Shown: positions 1 to 8,490, counted from the first letter of the stretch. The stretch is DNA of 64,000 nucleotides from Bradyrhizobium oligotrophicum S58 (GCF_000344805.1 NC_020453.1:4621001-4685000); one strand, 5' to 3'. The notes: a model not told the origin generated them from the letters alone. Translations and numbers: made by a program.

Positions 1-516
1 AGCCCGCAGCGCGTCACGCTGCAGGTCGGATTGCCGGTCATCCGACACGACCAGAAAATTCCTGCCGCCGGACCTCATCGCCACGATCACGGCGACGGCG
101 GGACGCGGCGCCAGCCACGGCTTGACGCCCAACGACGCGAGCAGATCGTCGATCTTCGTGCGGTCGAACGATGTGGTCAGATCGTAAGAGCGATCGCGGG
201 TGCCCTGCTCGTCGTGCTTCGGCTTCCCCGACTTCTGGTCATGATAGTCGAAGCCGGTGACGAACTCGCTCGCCCGAGCCTTGAGCGGTGACAGCCGCGC
301 GTCTCCGCTGAGCTGAAACGCGCCGGACACCTTGATCAGCACGTCCTCCAGACAGATCGCAAAGCCTGCCCGGCGGTTGTCCTCGCCCTGCCCGGTCACG
401 ATGGTCTGAGCGCGATAGAGGTCGTCGGTCTCTGCCCTAGCGCCATGACAGAGCCCGACGATCAGCCACAGCGCGAGGCACCATGCACCTCGCCGGAAAG
501 CACCGCGCCGTCCCAT
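1..516 (-). CDS. DUF2066-type secreted protein, C-terminus cut by window edge
   Basis: The gene runs off the left end of the window. The visible part is 172 codons starting at the ATG at 516. The N-terminus has a basic stretch, then a hydrophobic Trp/Leu-rich core ending near GARA, which reads as a Sec signal peptide of about 28 residues. The mature part (begins ETDDLYRAQTIVTG) resembles the N-terminal half of DUF2066 proteins, which are periplasmic and of unknown function. The call is by eye and only half the protein is visible. The next gene on the same strand starts at 843 and ends 30 bases upstream, so the two may be co-transcribed. No enzymatic motif is recognised. Confidence 0.65.
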   Translation of the reverse strand, partial: MGRRGAFRRGAWCLALWLIVGLCHGARAETDDLYRAQTIVTGQGEDNRRAGFAICLEDVLIKVSGAFQLSGDARLSPLKARASEFVTGFDYHDQKSGKPKHDEQGTRDRSYDLTTSFDRTKIDDLLASLGVKPWLAPRPAVAVIVAMRSGGRNFLVVSDDRQSDLQRDALRA

Positions 517-546
517 CTTGTCGCTCCGCTCGCAGCGGGTGAACGG

Positions 547-843
547 CTATTTTTGCCGGTCGAGCTTGATGATCGTCTTCGTGCCGTTACCGTCAGCGGT
601 CGAGAACGTGACGCGATCGCCGGCGTGGACCTCCTCGATCATCGCATTGTCCTTGACCTTGAACTCCTCGGCGGCGGACGCATTCGCGCCCACGGTTCCA
701 CTCTGAACGCGCTTGATCGCAACGGTTCCATTCAGGCGGTTGATTCCCGTTACGACGCCCGTGGCACCCTGCTCTGCAGCAAGCGCAGGCAAGCTCCACG
801 CAAGAGCTGCGACCGTGGCCAGAGTCATTCTTGCTGCTTTCAT
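547..843 (-). CDS. CusF-like periplasmic protein without the usual copper ligands
   Basis: 98-residue exported protein. I chose the ATG at 843 because AGGAG lies just upstream; a longer frame to 966 adds a basic, unconvincing extension. Residues 1-22 form a signal peptide ending ALAA. The mature domain has the CusF-fold signature (ATGVVTGI near the start, then FKVKD, then GDRVTF), typical of small OB-fold metallochaperones. The Trp-Met-Met segment and His that bind Cu(I) in Escherichia coli CusF are not visible, so copper binding is doubtful. An EcfG-like promoter lies about 40 bases upstream of the start. The DUF2066 gene follows on the same strand. Confidence 0.7.
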   Translation of the reverse strand: MKAARMTLATVAALAWSLPALAAEQGATGVVTGINRLNGTVAIKRVQSGTVGANASAAEEFKVKDNAMIEEVHAGDRVTFSTADGNGTKTIIKLDRQK

Positions 844-878
844 CGCTGTTCTCCTGCTGTCTGGTCCGCGGCAGACAA

Positions 879-903
879 GACGCCACGAACCCCTTTTGGT
901 TCC
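879..903 (-). promoter_or_regulatory. EcfG-like general-stress promoter (weaker match)
   Basis: On the minus strand GGAAC (903-899), a 16-nt spacer and CGTC (882-879) match the GGAAC-N16-CGTT consensus of EcfG-type sigma factors except for the last base. The predicted transcript would start near 873, about 30 bases before the CusF-like start codon. Prediction only. Confidence 0.4.
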
Positions 904-1705
904 CGAGTTCAGTCTACCTGCTTTGATTATACTCGCAGATGAACGCGGCCGTTTGACGGACCGCAAGTTGAAACGGTCATCCCCGCGCTCACGATGCCGA
1001 TGGGGTCACTCAAGGCAAACCGGGTTTTCCGAACTACACGCCGCCGGTACCTCGCCGATCGGCCTACACGACCGGCGGGCAGCCCACCCCTATGTAGTCG
1101 CTTCCCGACATTTGTCATCAGACCCCGCAGACTTCGTTCGGTGCTGCGGCGCGGCTGTGATCGCTCTGTAACGCCGAATTCATCAATGCGTCATGATGCG
1201 CCTTGACAGCGACGACAAGCGGGAGGACAGATTGCGGCTGTTGTTCGTCTGCATGACTGCCCACGACAACGTCAGCGACGGCCGAACGACGGCAAACATT
1301 CGATCGCAAGGAGGTTCAATGACTCCACCTCCGTACCAGATCCGCTGAGTGTAACGGTATCGTTTCGGACCATTGCATAGCGGCAAACCACGAACGGCAC
1401 GCCGGGGCGCGGCTTAGTGGGCTGCATCAGCAAGGCATGGCCCCTTGCCCGCCCGGCGGTTGCCGTTGGCACTCGAACGGATAGTGCTGTGGCGCCGTGG
1501 TTGACCGGATTCAACGGTGAGTAGCTGCTGCTGCCGGCCGCACTGGCTGCACGTAGCAGCGATGCCGGAACCAGCAACACGTTTTTTGGACGTTCTTGAG
1601 GTGCAGACATCGCGAGATGTCGACGTCTCGCGCCGTCAGCGCGACGTCGGACGCTTGTGGTCCGCCGCGCGCCGACTCATTGGCCGCTGCTATTTGGTAT
1701 AGCTG
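904..1705. other. Gene-free region
   Basis: About 800 bases with no frame that looks coding. The longest open frames lack ribosome-binding sites and have low-complexity or Arg/Ser-rich translations. The one structured element I see is the palindrome at 1611-1632. No RNA gene was recognised. Confidence 0.5.
1611..1632. repeat. 22-bp near-perfect palindrome
   Basis: CGCGAGATGTCGACGTCTCGCG is self-complementary over 22 bases except for one mismatched pair. It sits about 75 bases beyond the stop codon of the 3-hydroxybutyryl-CoA dehydrogenase gene. It could be a dyad operator or an RNA hairpin; there is no T-tract, so it is not a classical terminator. Confidence 0.5.
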
Positions 1706-2557
1706 TTACTTACTGTAGTCGTAGAAGCCCTTGCCGGTCTTGCGGCCAAGCTGTCCGGCGGCCACCATCTCCTTCAGCAGCGGCGCGGGGCGATATTTCG
1801 GATCGTTGAAGCCGTTGTAGAACACCTCCATCACCGACAGCATCGTATCGAGGCCGATCAGATCCGCCAGCGCCAGCGGGCCGATGGGATGATTGCAGCC
1901 GAGCTTCATGCCCTCGTCGATGTCGGCGGCGGTGGCGATGCCTTCCGAATAGGCGAAGATCGCCTCGTTGATCATCGGGCACAGGATGCGGTTCACCGCG
2001 AAGCCGGGGCTGTTCTTGGCGGTGATCGCGACCTTGCCGATGCGCTTGGCGAAGTCGGCCGCGGCGGCATGGGTCGCATCCGAGGTCTGCAGGCCGCGGA
2101 TCAGTTCGAGCAGAGCCATCATCGGCACCGGATTGAAGAAGTGCATGCCGATGAAGCGGTCCGGCCGGTCGGTGGCGGTTGCGAGCTTCGTGATCGAGAT
2201 CGACGAGGTGTTGGTGGCGATCAGCGCCTCCGGCTTCAGGTTCGCACAGAGATCCGCGAGGATCTTGTGCTTGAGCTCCTCATTCTCGGTCGCTGCTTCG
2301 ATGACCAGATCACAGCTCGTCAGCTTCGCCTTGTCGGTGGTGCCGGTGATGAACGACAGCGCCTTGTCCTTGTCGGCGGCGGTCATCTTGTCCTTCTTCA
2401 CCAGGCGATCGAGGCTCGAGCCCACCGTGGCGAGCCCGCGCGCCACGGCCTGCTCCGAGATATCGACCATGACGATCGGGATGCCGGCCGCCGCGCAGAC
2501 CTGCGCGATGCCATTGCCCATGGTGCCCGCCCCGATGATGCCGACCGTCTGAATCAT
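1706..2557 (-). CDS. hbdA: 3-hydroxybutyryl-CoA dehydrogenase
   Basis: 283-residue cytoplasmic enzyme that interconverts (S)-3-hydroxybutyryl-CoA and acetoacetyl-CoA with NAD(P). It acts in short-chain acyl-CoA and poly-3-hydroxybutyrate metabolism. The N-terminal Rossmann motif GAGTMG is at residues 9-14. The catalytic His is in HFFNPVP (His139), with the downstream Glu in the ALLELIRG stretch. The C-terminal dimerisation domain ([14 protein letters not shown], then [11 protein letters not shown] at the end) is intact. Length and motifs match the single-domain HBDH family. The ATG at 2557 is close to the only plausible start. It stands alone; the next gene on the same strand is a LysR regulator 120 bases upstream, probably a separate unit. 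Confidence 0.93.
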   Translation of the reverse strand: MIQTVGIIGAGTMGNGIAQVCAAAGIPIVMVDISEQAVARGLATVGSSLDRLVKKDKMTAADKDKALSFITGTTDKAKLTSCDLVIEAATENEELKHKILADLCANLKPEALIATNTSSISITKLATATDRPDRFIGMHFFNPVPMMALLELIRGLQTSDATHAAAADFAKRIGKVAITAKNSPGFAVNRILCPMINEAIFAYSEGIATAADIDEGMKLGCNHPIGPLALADLIGLDTMLSVMEVFYNGFNDPKYRPAPLLKEMVAAGQLGRKTGKGFYDYSK

Positions 2558-2678
2558 TGCTGATGCCTCTCTCGCTACCTGGGGACCGCGCCCCGCTTTC
2601 CGGTGTTGCTTAACAGGCTATCGCGCGGCCCGGTAGACCCCCGCCCGCCGGCTCAAAAGCAGGCACGCACGCTCGGCT

Positions 2679-3596
2679 TCAGGAGACGGAGGCGTGAGCC
2701 GGTTGGCCTTCTCCCACCTTACGGAAGGCCTCGCGGATCGACGTCAAGAGCGTCTGCACGCGCGCCAGACTGGCCCGCGTCGTCGGTACCAGCGCCTTGA
2801 CGCAGAGATCGGGCACCAGGACCTCCGGGAGAAGCTCGATCAGAGCGCCGCTCCGCAGCCGCTCCGCCACCGCCATCCGCGACACCACGGCGATGCCGCC
2901 GCCCGCACTCAGGGCCTCGACCAGCAGCGCGTTGTTGTTGGTCACGAGCCGCGGACGCACCGCCATCGTCGTCAGTCCATTCGTGCCGTCGAACGTCCAG
3001 ACCGGTCCCATCGGCGTGAATACCAGGCAGTCGTGATTGGCTAGATCTCGCACCTGTCGCGGATGGCCGCGCCGCGCGAGATAGGACGGCGCGGCACACA
3101 GCACCCGCGGAAAGGCCAGCAGCGGCTCCTCGATGACGCCGTGGAAGGACGAGGGCATCATGGTCAGCACGATGTCGAAGCCCTCCTCGACCGGATTGAC
3201 GGTGCGGTCGACCAGCACCGCCTCGAGCGTGACCCGCGGATACTTGATCTGGAAAGCTGCGAGCAGCCCGGACAGATCGATGGCCATCGGCGATCCCGGC
3301 GCCTTGATCCGGATCTGGCCTTCGATCTCGTCCGGCGATCGTTTCACGCCGGCGGCCATCTCGTCGTACTCACGGACGATCTGCTGCATGGTCTCAAGAT
3401 AGCGTTCGCCGACTTCCGTCAGTTGCAGTCGCCGCGTGCTCCGCCGCAGCAGCTTGCATTTGAGCGACCACTCCAGTTGCCCGACCCGCTTGGTCACGAC
3501 CGATGGCGCCAGCCCCATCTGGCGCGCCGCCTCGGAAAAGCTTCCGCCCCGGGCGGTGGCTACAAATGCCTGCATGTTCAAGAGGCTATCGCTCAT
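2679..3596 (-). CDS. LysR-family transcriptional regulator
   Basis: 305-residue regulator. I chose the ATG at 3596 because it places the winged helix-turn-helix (MSDSLLNMQAFVATARGGSF, then SEAARQMGLAPSVVTKRVG) at the very N-terminus, as in the family. The longer frame adds 49 residues of unlikely sequence. The rest is a LysR substrate-binding domain of the CrgA/DmlR-like subgroup (FDIVLTMMPSS, then SAGGGIAVVSR). The gene is divergent from the transporter/amidohydrolase/Rieske operon starting at 3820 with a 223-base shared intergenic region, the classical layout of a LysR regulator controlling its neighbour. Its coinducer is probably the substrate of that operon; this is inference. Confidence 0.88.
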   Translation of the reverse strand: MSDSLLNMQAFVATARGGSFSEAARQMGLAPSVVTKRVGQLEWSLKCKLLRRSTRRLQLTEVGERYLETMQQIVREYDEMAAGVKRSPDEIEGQIRIKAPGSPMAIDLSGLLAAFQIKYPRVTLEAVLVDRTVNPVEEGFDIVLTMMPSSFHGVIEEPLLAFPRVLCAAPSYLARRGHPRQVRDLANHDCLVFTPMGPVWTFDGTNGLTTMAVRPRLVTNNNALLVEALSAGGGIAVVSRMAVAERLRSGALIELLPEVLVPDLCVKALVPTTRASLARVQTLLTSIREAFRKVGEGQPAHASVS

Positions 3597-3626
3597 TTCA
3601 TCCAATCCGGAAAAAATGTCCGTCCG

Positions 3627-3665
3627 AAATAGCCTATTCTCTCTCGATCCCGAAGCAAATAGCCT
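3627..3665. promoter_or_regulatory. Candidate LysR operator: two AAATAGCCT direct repeats
   Basis: AAATAGCCT occurs at 3627-3635 and again at 3657-3665, exactly 30 bases (about three helical turns) apart, between the LysR gene and the operon it probably controls. A separate tandem pair of CAAGAACGGC lies at 3731-3750. Binding is inferred only from position and spacing. Confidence 0.35.
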
Positions 3666-3819
3666 GCAGCCGCAAACTGCTTTGGCTGCGGATGCATCCC
3701 CCACGTTGCGCCCGACGCCGGCTGTTCCGCCAAGAACGGCCAAGAACGGCCGGGCGTCGCCAGAGTGGTTTGCAACAAGCCGTCGTCAACGAACGGCAGA
3801 CAAAGGGGAAGGAGCGACA

Positions 3820-5205
3820 ATGAGCGCCACAGCCGTCATTGACGTCAGCGACGTCATCGAGCGCCAGCGCCGCAACGGCCTGGTGCTCAAAGTCATGATC
3901 CTCTCCACGGTGATGATGTGCCTCGATGGCTATGACCTGCACGCCATGGCATTCGCGGCGCCGGCCATCGTCCGCAGTTGGGGCATCGACAAGGCCACGC
4001 TTGGCGTGGTGTTCAGCGCCGGCGTGTTCGGCATTCTCGTCGGCGGCCTGATCTTCGGCTATCTCGGCGACCGCATCGGACGGCGGCTGGCGATCGTCGC
4101 GGCCACGATCACGTTCGGCGGCTTCAGCCTGCTGACGGTGTGGGCCGGCGATCTGAATATGCTCATCGCGCTCCGCTTCCTCGCCGGCATCGGCATCGGC
4201 GGACTTGCACCGCTGTGCTTCTCGCTCAATCTCGAATATGTCCCGAGCCGCTATCGCGGCACCGTGGTCGCGATCATCATGCTCGGCTATGTCGCCGGCG
4301 GCAGCGCCGGCGGGCTGATCGCGGCCTGGCTGGTGCCGCATCTCGGCTGGCCGATCGTGTTCTGGATCGGCGGCGTGCTGCCGCTGATCGCGGCGATCGT
4401 CAGCTTCTTCACCTTGCCGGAATCGATCAAGTTTCTCGTCGTCCAGGGCCGGCAGCCCGACGAGGTGGCGCGCATCGTCAACAGCATCGAGCCCGGCCTC
4501 GATGCAAAGCCCACCAGCCGCTTCGTGGTCCAGGAAGAGGAGCCGAGCCCGGCCGGCAGCGGCCCATTCGCACGCGTCACGGCGTTGTTCGACGGCAAGC
4601 TCGCGATCGTCACGCCTCTGCTCTGGGTCGCCTACATCGCCAGCTCGATGACGATGTTCTTCCTCAACAGCTGGACGCCGATCCTCGCCGAAGCCTCCGG
4701 CTACTCGCCGGCACAGGCGGCCTTCGGCCTCTCGATGTTCAGCCTCGGGGGCTCCGTCGGCGCCCTGCTCGCGGGCTGGGCGCTCGACCGCTTCGGCGTC
4801 CTTGCCATTGCCGCGGTGCCGATGATCGCCTGCCCGCTGGTCGCCTCGCTCGGCTTTGCCGGCTTCAGCGACGCCGGCTTCCTCACGGCGATGATGTGTG
4901 TCGGCTTCTTCGTCGTCGGCGGCCATCAGGGCCTGAACAGCGCCGTCGGCCAGTTCTATCCCAGCGCCAACCGCGCCACCGCTGTCGGCTGGGCGCTTTC
5001 GGTGGCCAAGATCGGATCGATCGGCGGGCCGCTGATCGCCGGACTGCTGATTGCGCGTCACCTGCCGGCGTCGAACCTGTTTCTGCTCGCCGCGCTGCCG
5101 CCGCTGGTAATGGCGAGCTGTGTCATCGCCCTGGGCCTGTCGCAGCGTCGGCGGACCGTCACGGCCGCCGAGCCGGACAAGGTCGATCAGGCCGCACCGG
5201 CCTGA
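3820..5205 (+). CDS. MFS transporter, aromatic acid:H+ symporter (AAHS) type
   Basis: 461-residue inner-membrane transporter. I chose the ATG at 3820, with GGAAGGAG just upstream; the frame stays open much further 5' but through the divergent regulator. About twelve hydrophobic segments are visible. The AAHS signatures are present: MMCLDGYDLHAM in TM1 (the acidic DGYD motif) and GYLGDRIGRR in the loop after TM2, the MFS D-R-x-G-R-R signature. PcaK and BenK of this family import 4-hydroxybenzoate or benzoate with protons. The substrate here is unknown. First gene of a four-gene operon, 49 bases before the first amidohydrolase, so it presumably imports what the downstream enzymes consume. Confidence 0.9.
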   Translation: MSATAVIDVSDVIERQRRNGLVLKVMILSTVMMCLDGYDLHAMAFAAPAIVRSWGIDKATLGVVFSAGVFGILVGGLIFGYLGDRIGRRLAIVAATITFGGFSLLTVWAGDLNMLIALRFLAGIGIGGLAPLCFSLNLEYVPSRYRGTVVAIIMLGYVAGGSAGGLIAAWLVPHLGWPIVFWIGGVLPLIAAIVSFFTLPESIKFLVVQGRQPDEVARIVNSIEPGLDAKPTSRFVVQEEEPSPAGSGPFARVTALFDGKLAIVTPLLWVAYIASSMTMFFLNSWTPILAEASGYSPAQAAFGLSMFSLGGSVGALLAGWALDRFGVLAIAAVPMIACPLVASLGFAGFSDAGFLTAMMCVGFFVVGGHQGLNSAVGQFYPSANRATAVGWALSVAKIGSIGGPLIAGLLIARHLPASNLFLLAALPPLVMASCVIALGLSQRRRTVTAAEPDKVDQAAPA

Positions 5206-5254
5206 TCCCGTCTTTGCCGCGCGCCACGATGATCCGAGAGCAACGGAGCCGACC

Positions 5255-6352
5255 ATGAGAATGCCCTATGCGGGCGCGATCGATTGCGATCTCCACGTCC
5301 CCGCCCCGACGATCAGCCAGCTGCTACCCTATCTCGACGACTATTGGCGCGATCAGCTCGTCAACCGCGCCATCGACCGAATGCCGTTCGCGATGATGAG
5401 CTATCCGCCCAATGCGCCGATCAGCATGCGCGCCGATTGGCGCGCATCGCAGGCGGCAACGGCGCTCGACACGCTGCGCACCCAGGCGCTCGACGCGTTC
5501 GGCGTCCGGTACGCCGTCGCCAATGTCATCCATGGCGCCGTCGCGCTCCACAATGACGACATGGCCGCCGCGCTCTGCCGCGCGGTCAACGAGTGGCTGC
5601 GTGCGGAATGGCTCGACCACGAGCCGCGGCTGCGCGGCTCGATCCTGATCCATCCCCAGGATATCCCGCAGGCGGTGGCAGAGATCGAGCGCCTCGCAAC
5701 CGATGGCCGCTTCGTCCAGGTCCTGATGCTGGCGATGGGCGAACGGCCGCTCGGCCGCCGCGAGTACTTCCCGATCTATGCGGCCGCGGAACGCCACGGG
5801 CTCGTCGTCGCCGTGCATGCCGGCAGCACCTATCGCTACGCGCCGACCATCGTCGGCTGGCCCTGCTATCAGTTCGAGGACTACGTCGCCCAGGCGCAGG
5901 CGTTCGAAAACCAGACCGTGAGCCTGATCGCCGAAGGCGTGTTCCAGCGCTTTCCGGAGCTGAAATTCGTCTTCCTGGAATCCGGCGTCAGCTGGCTGCC
6001 GGTGACGATGTGGCGCACCGACAAGACCTGGCGCGGCGCCAGGCCCGAAACGCCGTGGATCGACCACTGGCCGTCCGAAATCATCCGCGCGCATATCAGG
6101 CTGACGACGCAGCCGTTCGACGCGCCCGACGCCGCGGCGGTCGCTCAGACCATCGAGCGCATCGGCTCCGACGACCTTTTGCTGTTCGCGACCGACTACC
6201 CGCATTGGCAGTTCGACGGCGACGACGTGCTGCCCGACGGATTGCCGTCGTCCACGCTGCGCAAGCTGCTGATGGACAATGCGCTGGCGACCTATCCGCG
6301 CCTGACCGAGAACGCGCTCGGCGGCACGGCCACGATCGAGGAGACGATCTGA
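5255..6352 (+). CDS. Amidohydrolase-superfamily (amidohydrolase 2) enzyme, first copy
   Basis: 365 residues, from the ATG at 5255 after ACGGAGCC. It belongs to the TIM-barrel amidohydrolase_2 group (ACMSD / gamma-resorcylate decarboxylase relatives), metal-dependent hydrolases or non-oxidative decarboxylases. Visible metal-site elements are an N-terminal D-C-D-L-H motif, VAVHAGS in mid-protein, FVFLESG, and the C-terminal FATDYPHW with the conserved Asp-x-x-H. Its stop overlaps the start of the next gene (TGATG), so the two are translationally coupled. Both have exactly 365 residues and align along most of their length, suggesting an old tandem duplication. Substrate unknown; the transporter suggests an aromatic or cyclic acid. 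Confidence 0.85.
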   Translation: MRMPYAGAIDCDLHVPAPTISQLLPYLDDYWRDQLVNRAIDRMPFAMMSYPPNAPISMRADWRASQAATALDTLRTQALDAFGVRYAVANVIHGAVALHNDDMAAALCRAVNEWLRAEWLDHEPRLRGSILIHPQDIPQAVAEIERLATDGRFVQVLMLAMGERPLGRREYFPIYAAAERHGLVVAVHAGSTYRYAPTIVGWPCYQFEDYVAQAQAFENQTVSLIAEGVFQRFPELKFVFLESGVSWLPVTMWRTDKTWRGARPETPWIDHWPSEIIRAHIRLTTQPFDAPDAAAVAQTIERIGSDDLLLFATDYPHWQFDGDDVLPDGLPSSTLRKLLMDNALATYPRLTENALGGTATIEETI

Positions 6353-7449
6353 TGAACGCCCCATTCCGAGAGCAGCAGGCGCGACAGACCCTCGCGGTGG
6401 TGGACTGCGACATCCACCCCGCGCATCGCACGCCCGGCGAGCTGCTGCCCTATCTCGAACCGCGCTGGCGCGAGCACTACCAGACCTATGGCGTGCATGT
6501 GCGGCAGGCGCTGTCCAGCACCCTGATGTATCCGCGCATGATGGCTGCGGGCATGCGCTCGGATGCGCTGCCGGCCAATGGTCCGGCAGGCTCGGACCTC
6601 GAGATGTTGCGCAAGCAGCATCTCGATCCTGTCAATGTCGAGTTCGGCCTCCTGATGGCGCTGAGCAAGGGCGGCATGGAGGAGCGCAATCCCGAGTTCG
6701 CCGCGGCGATGTCGCGCGCGACCAATGACTGGCAGATCGACCGCTGGGTCCGGGAGGAGCCACGGCTGCGCGCCGGCATCGTCGTGCCGCAGGAGTTTCC
6801 CGAGGCCGCGGTGGCCGAGATCGAGCGCTGCGCCGCTGACCGCCGCTACGTGCAGATCATGCTGTCGTCACGCCCATCGGACCCGCTCGGCCATCCTCGC
6901 TACTGGCCGATCTACGCCGCCGCTGAGCGCGCCGGCCTGCCGATCGGCCTCCATCCCGTCGGCTACAATGGCGGGCATCCATCGACCGGGTCGGGCTGGC
7001 CGACCTACTACCTGCAGGAACACTACGTGTTCGTCGCCTGCATGGAAGCGCTTGCCGCGAGCTTCATCCTGGGCGGGGTGTTCGAGCGCTTTCCGGGCTT
7101 GAAGGTCGTGCTGGTCGAAGGCGGCTTCGCCTGGGCGCCGGCGCTGGCCTGGCGCATGGACAAGCATTTCGACAAGTTCCGCAAGGAGGTGCCGCATTTG
7201 AAGCAGCTTCCGTCCGACTATTTGCGCCAGCACATCTGGTGGACGACGCAGCCGATCGAGGAACCCGAGCAGGCGCGGCATCTGGTCGAGATCATCGACT
7301 GGATCGGCTGGGACCGCCTGCTCTACTCCTCGGACTATCCGCATTGGGACTACGACAATCCGAGCTTCTCCTTCAAATTCCCGATGACCGAGGCCCAGCG
7401 TCGCAAGATCTTCAGGGACAATGCGATGGCATTGTATCGCCTGTCATGA
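6352..7449 (+). CDS. Amidohydrolase-superfamily (amidohydrolase 2) enzyme, second copy
   Basis: 365 residues, starting at the ATG inside TGATG at the end of the first copy. The same family landmarks are present: VVDCDIHPA near the N-terminus, IGLHPVG in the middle, VVLVEGGFAW, and LLYSSDYPHWDYDN near the C-terminus. Both copies have D-x-H where ACMSD has H-x-H at the first metal site. It diverges from the first copy especially at residues 50-110, so the enzymes may form a heteromer or act on successive intermediates. The next gene (Rieske) starts inside its stop codon (ATGA). Family assignment is firm; the reaction is not predictable. Confidence 0.85.
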   Translation: MNAPFREQQARQTLAVVDCDIHPAHRTPGELLPYLEPRWREHYQTYGVHVRQALSSTLMYPRMMAAGMRSDALPANGPAGSDLEMLRKQHLDPVNVEFGLLMALSKGGMEERNPEFAAAMSRATNDWQIDRWVREEPRLRAGIVVPQEFPEAAVAEIERCAADRRYVQIMLSSRPSDPLGHPRYWPIYAAAERAGLPIGLHPVGYNGGHPSTGSGWPTYYLQEHYVFVACMEALAASFILGGVFERFPGLKVVLVEGGFAWAPALAWRMDKHFDKFRKEVPHLKQLPSDYLRQHIWWTTQPIEEPEQARHLVEIIDWIGWDRLLYSSDYPHWDYDNPSFSFKFPMTEAQRRKIFRDNAMALYRLS

Positions 7450-7859
7450 GTCGCCACGTCGTCTGTGCGGCGGACGAGTTGCCGCCGGGGTCGCGCCGGA
7501 CTGCCTTCGTCGACGGCCGAGAGATCGCGCTGTTCAATGTCGACGGCCGGCTGCATGCGCTGTTGAACCGCTGCCCGCACGGCGGCGCCCGGATCTGCAG
7601 CGGCATCGTCACCGGCATCGCCCAATCGTCGGGTCCAGGCGACTATCGCCTGGAGCGGCACGGCGAGTTCCTGCGCTGCCCCTGGCACGGTTGGGAATTC
7701 GAGCTCGCCACCGGGCAGTCATGGTGCGACCCGCGCACGACGCGGCTGCGCAACTATGAGGTCAGGCGCGAGGCTGGTGGGAACCTGGTCAAGGGGCCCT
7801 ACGTCGCCGAGCGTTACCCGGTCGTCGTCGAGAACGACTACATCGTCATCGACATCTGA
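7446..7859 (+). CDS. Rieske [2Fe-2S] ferredoxin-like protein
   Basis: 137 residues with both cluster-binding boxes: C43-P-H45 (CPHGGA) and C78-P-W-H81 (CPWHGW). There is no catalytic domain after the Rieske fold, so this is an electron-transfer ferredoxin or a stand-alone Rieske subunit rather than an oxygenase alpha subunit. Between the two boxes it has a loop (GIAQSSGPGDYRLERHGEF) longer than in BphF-type ferredoxins. It overlaps the second amidohydrolase by four bases. No oxygenase or reductase gene is visible in the operon, so its redox partner is encoded elsewhere or it has an atypical role. Confidence 0.88.
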   Translation: MSRHVVCAADELPPGSRRTAFVDGREIALFNVDGRLHALLNRCPHGGARICSGIVTGIAQSSGPGDYRLERHGEFLRCPWHGWEFELATGQSWCDPRTTRLRNYEVRREAGGNLVKGPYVAERYPVVVENDYIVIDI

Positions 7860-7891
7860 CGACGCCAGGCGGCGCTGCGCGCGCCCTTTCT

Positions 7892-7916
7892 GGAACGGAT
7901 GCTATCTCCTCTCGTT
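7892..7916 (+). promoter_or_regulatory. EcfG-like general-stress promoter (strong match)
   Basis: GGAAC at 7892-7896, a 16-nt spacer and CGTT at 7913-7916 match the alphaproteobacterial EcfG consensus exactly. Transcription would start near 7923, about 50 bases before the membrane-protein start at 7973. Confidence 0.65.
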
Positions 7917-7972
7917 GGTTTTGCGCCCGGTGGACCTGATCGTCGGGCGCAGCGGCGCGGGAGGCGAATGGC

Positions 7973-8419
7973 ATGGACGGCGGAGCGGCAACATTCTGGG
8001 GCTGGGGAATCGGCATTGTCGTCCTCGGTCTGGTCCTCGCTTACGCAGCAATGCGATCGGGACGATTGCGCCCCGGCGAGCGCGCGCGGCTCGACGAGAA
8101 TACGCGGGCAAGCCTTCATGCCCATGATCAGGCTGAACGCGCTACTGGCGCCAGCTCGCGCGTACCCGGCATGCAGAGCAACACGCCCTATGCCCTGCTC
8201 ATTCCGATCATCGTGGTCGCCGCGGCGATCGCCCTGATGTTCTGGTCGTTCGCAGGCGACCGGACACCACGGCAGGACGCGGTGAACCAGCAGAACACGA
8301 ACCAGCAGACCACCGGGAATGCCGCGCCGAAACAGGCCCAGCCGACCGCGCCCGCACCGCGGAACGATACCGCGGGCGACAGCGCCAGGGGCAATGGTCC
8401 GCTGAACAGGAGCCAATGA
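7973..8419 (+). CDS. Two-TM membrane protein of unknown function
   Basis: 148 residues. Segment one (FWGWGIGIVVLGLVLAYAAM, about residues 8-27) and segment two (ALLIPIIVVAAAIALMFW, about 73-91) are membrane-spanning. They flank a 45-residue basic loop and are followed by a 55-residue Gln/Asn/Pro-rich tail. GGGAGGCG lies before the start. A neighbouring ATG four bases upstream is out of frame. I recognise no family. It is the first gene after an EcfG-like promoter, so a role in the general stress response is inferred. A hairpin at 8491-8509 separates it from the next gene. Confidence 0.72.
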   Translation: MDGGAATFWGWGIGIVVLGLVLAYAAMRSGRLRPGERARLDENTRASLHAHDQAERATGASSRVPGMQSNTPYALLIPIIVVAAAIALMFWSFAGDRTPRQDAVNQQNTNQQTTGNAAPKQAQPTAPAPRNDTAGDSARGNGPLNRSQ

Positions 8420-8490
8420 GGTTGTTAGGTCGCGGGCCAGTCGTGTCACGCCTCTCGATATGGACCGAGGCCTTACGACGCGCGCGGCAG

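Noticed and set aside
1272..1610. 112-codon open frame on the minus strand
   Set aside because: No Shine-Dalgarno, low-complexity ends and no family pattern; treated as non-coding.
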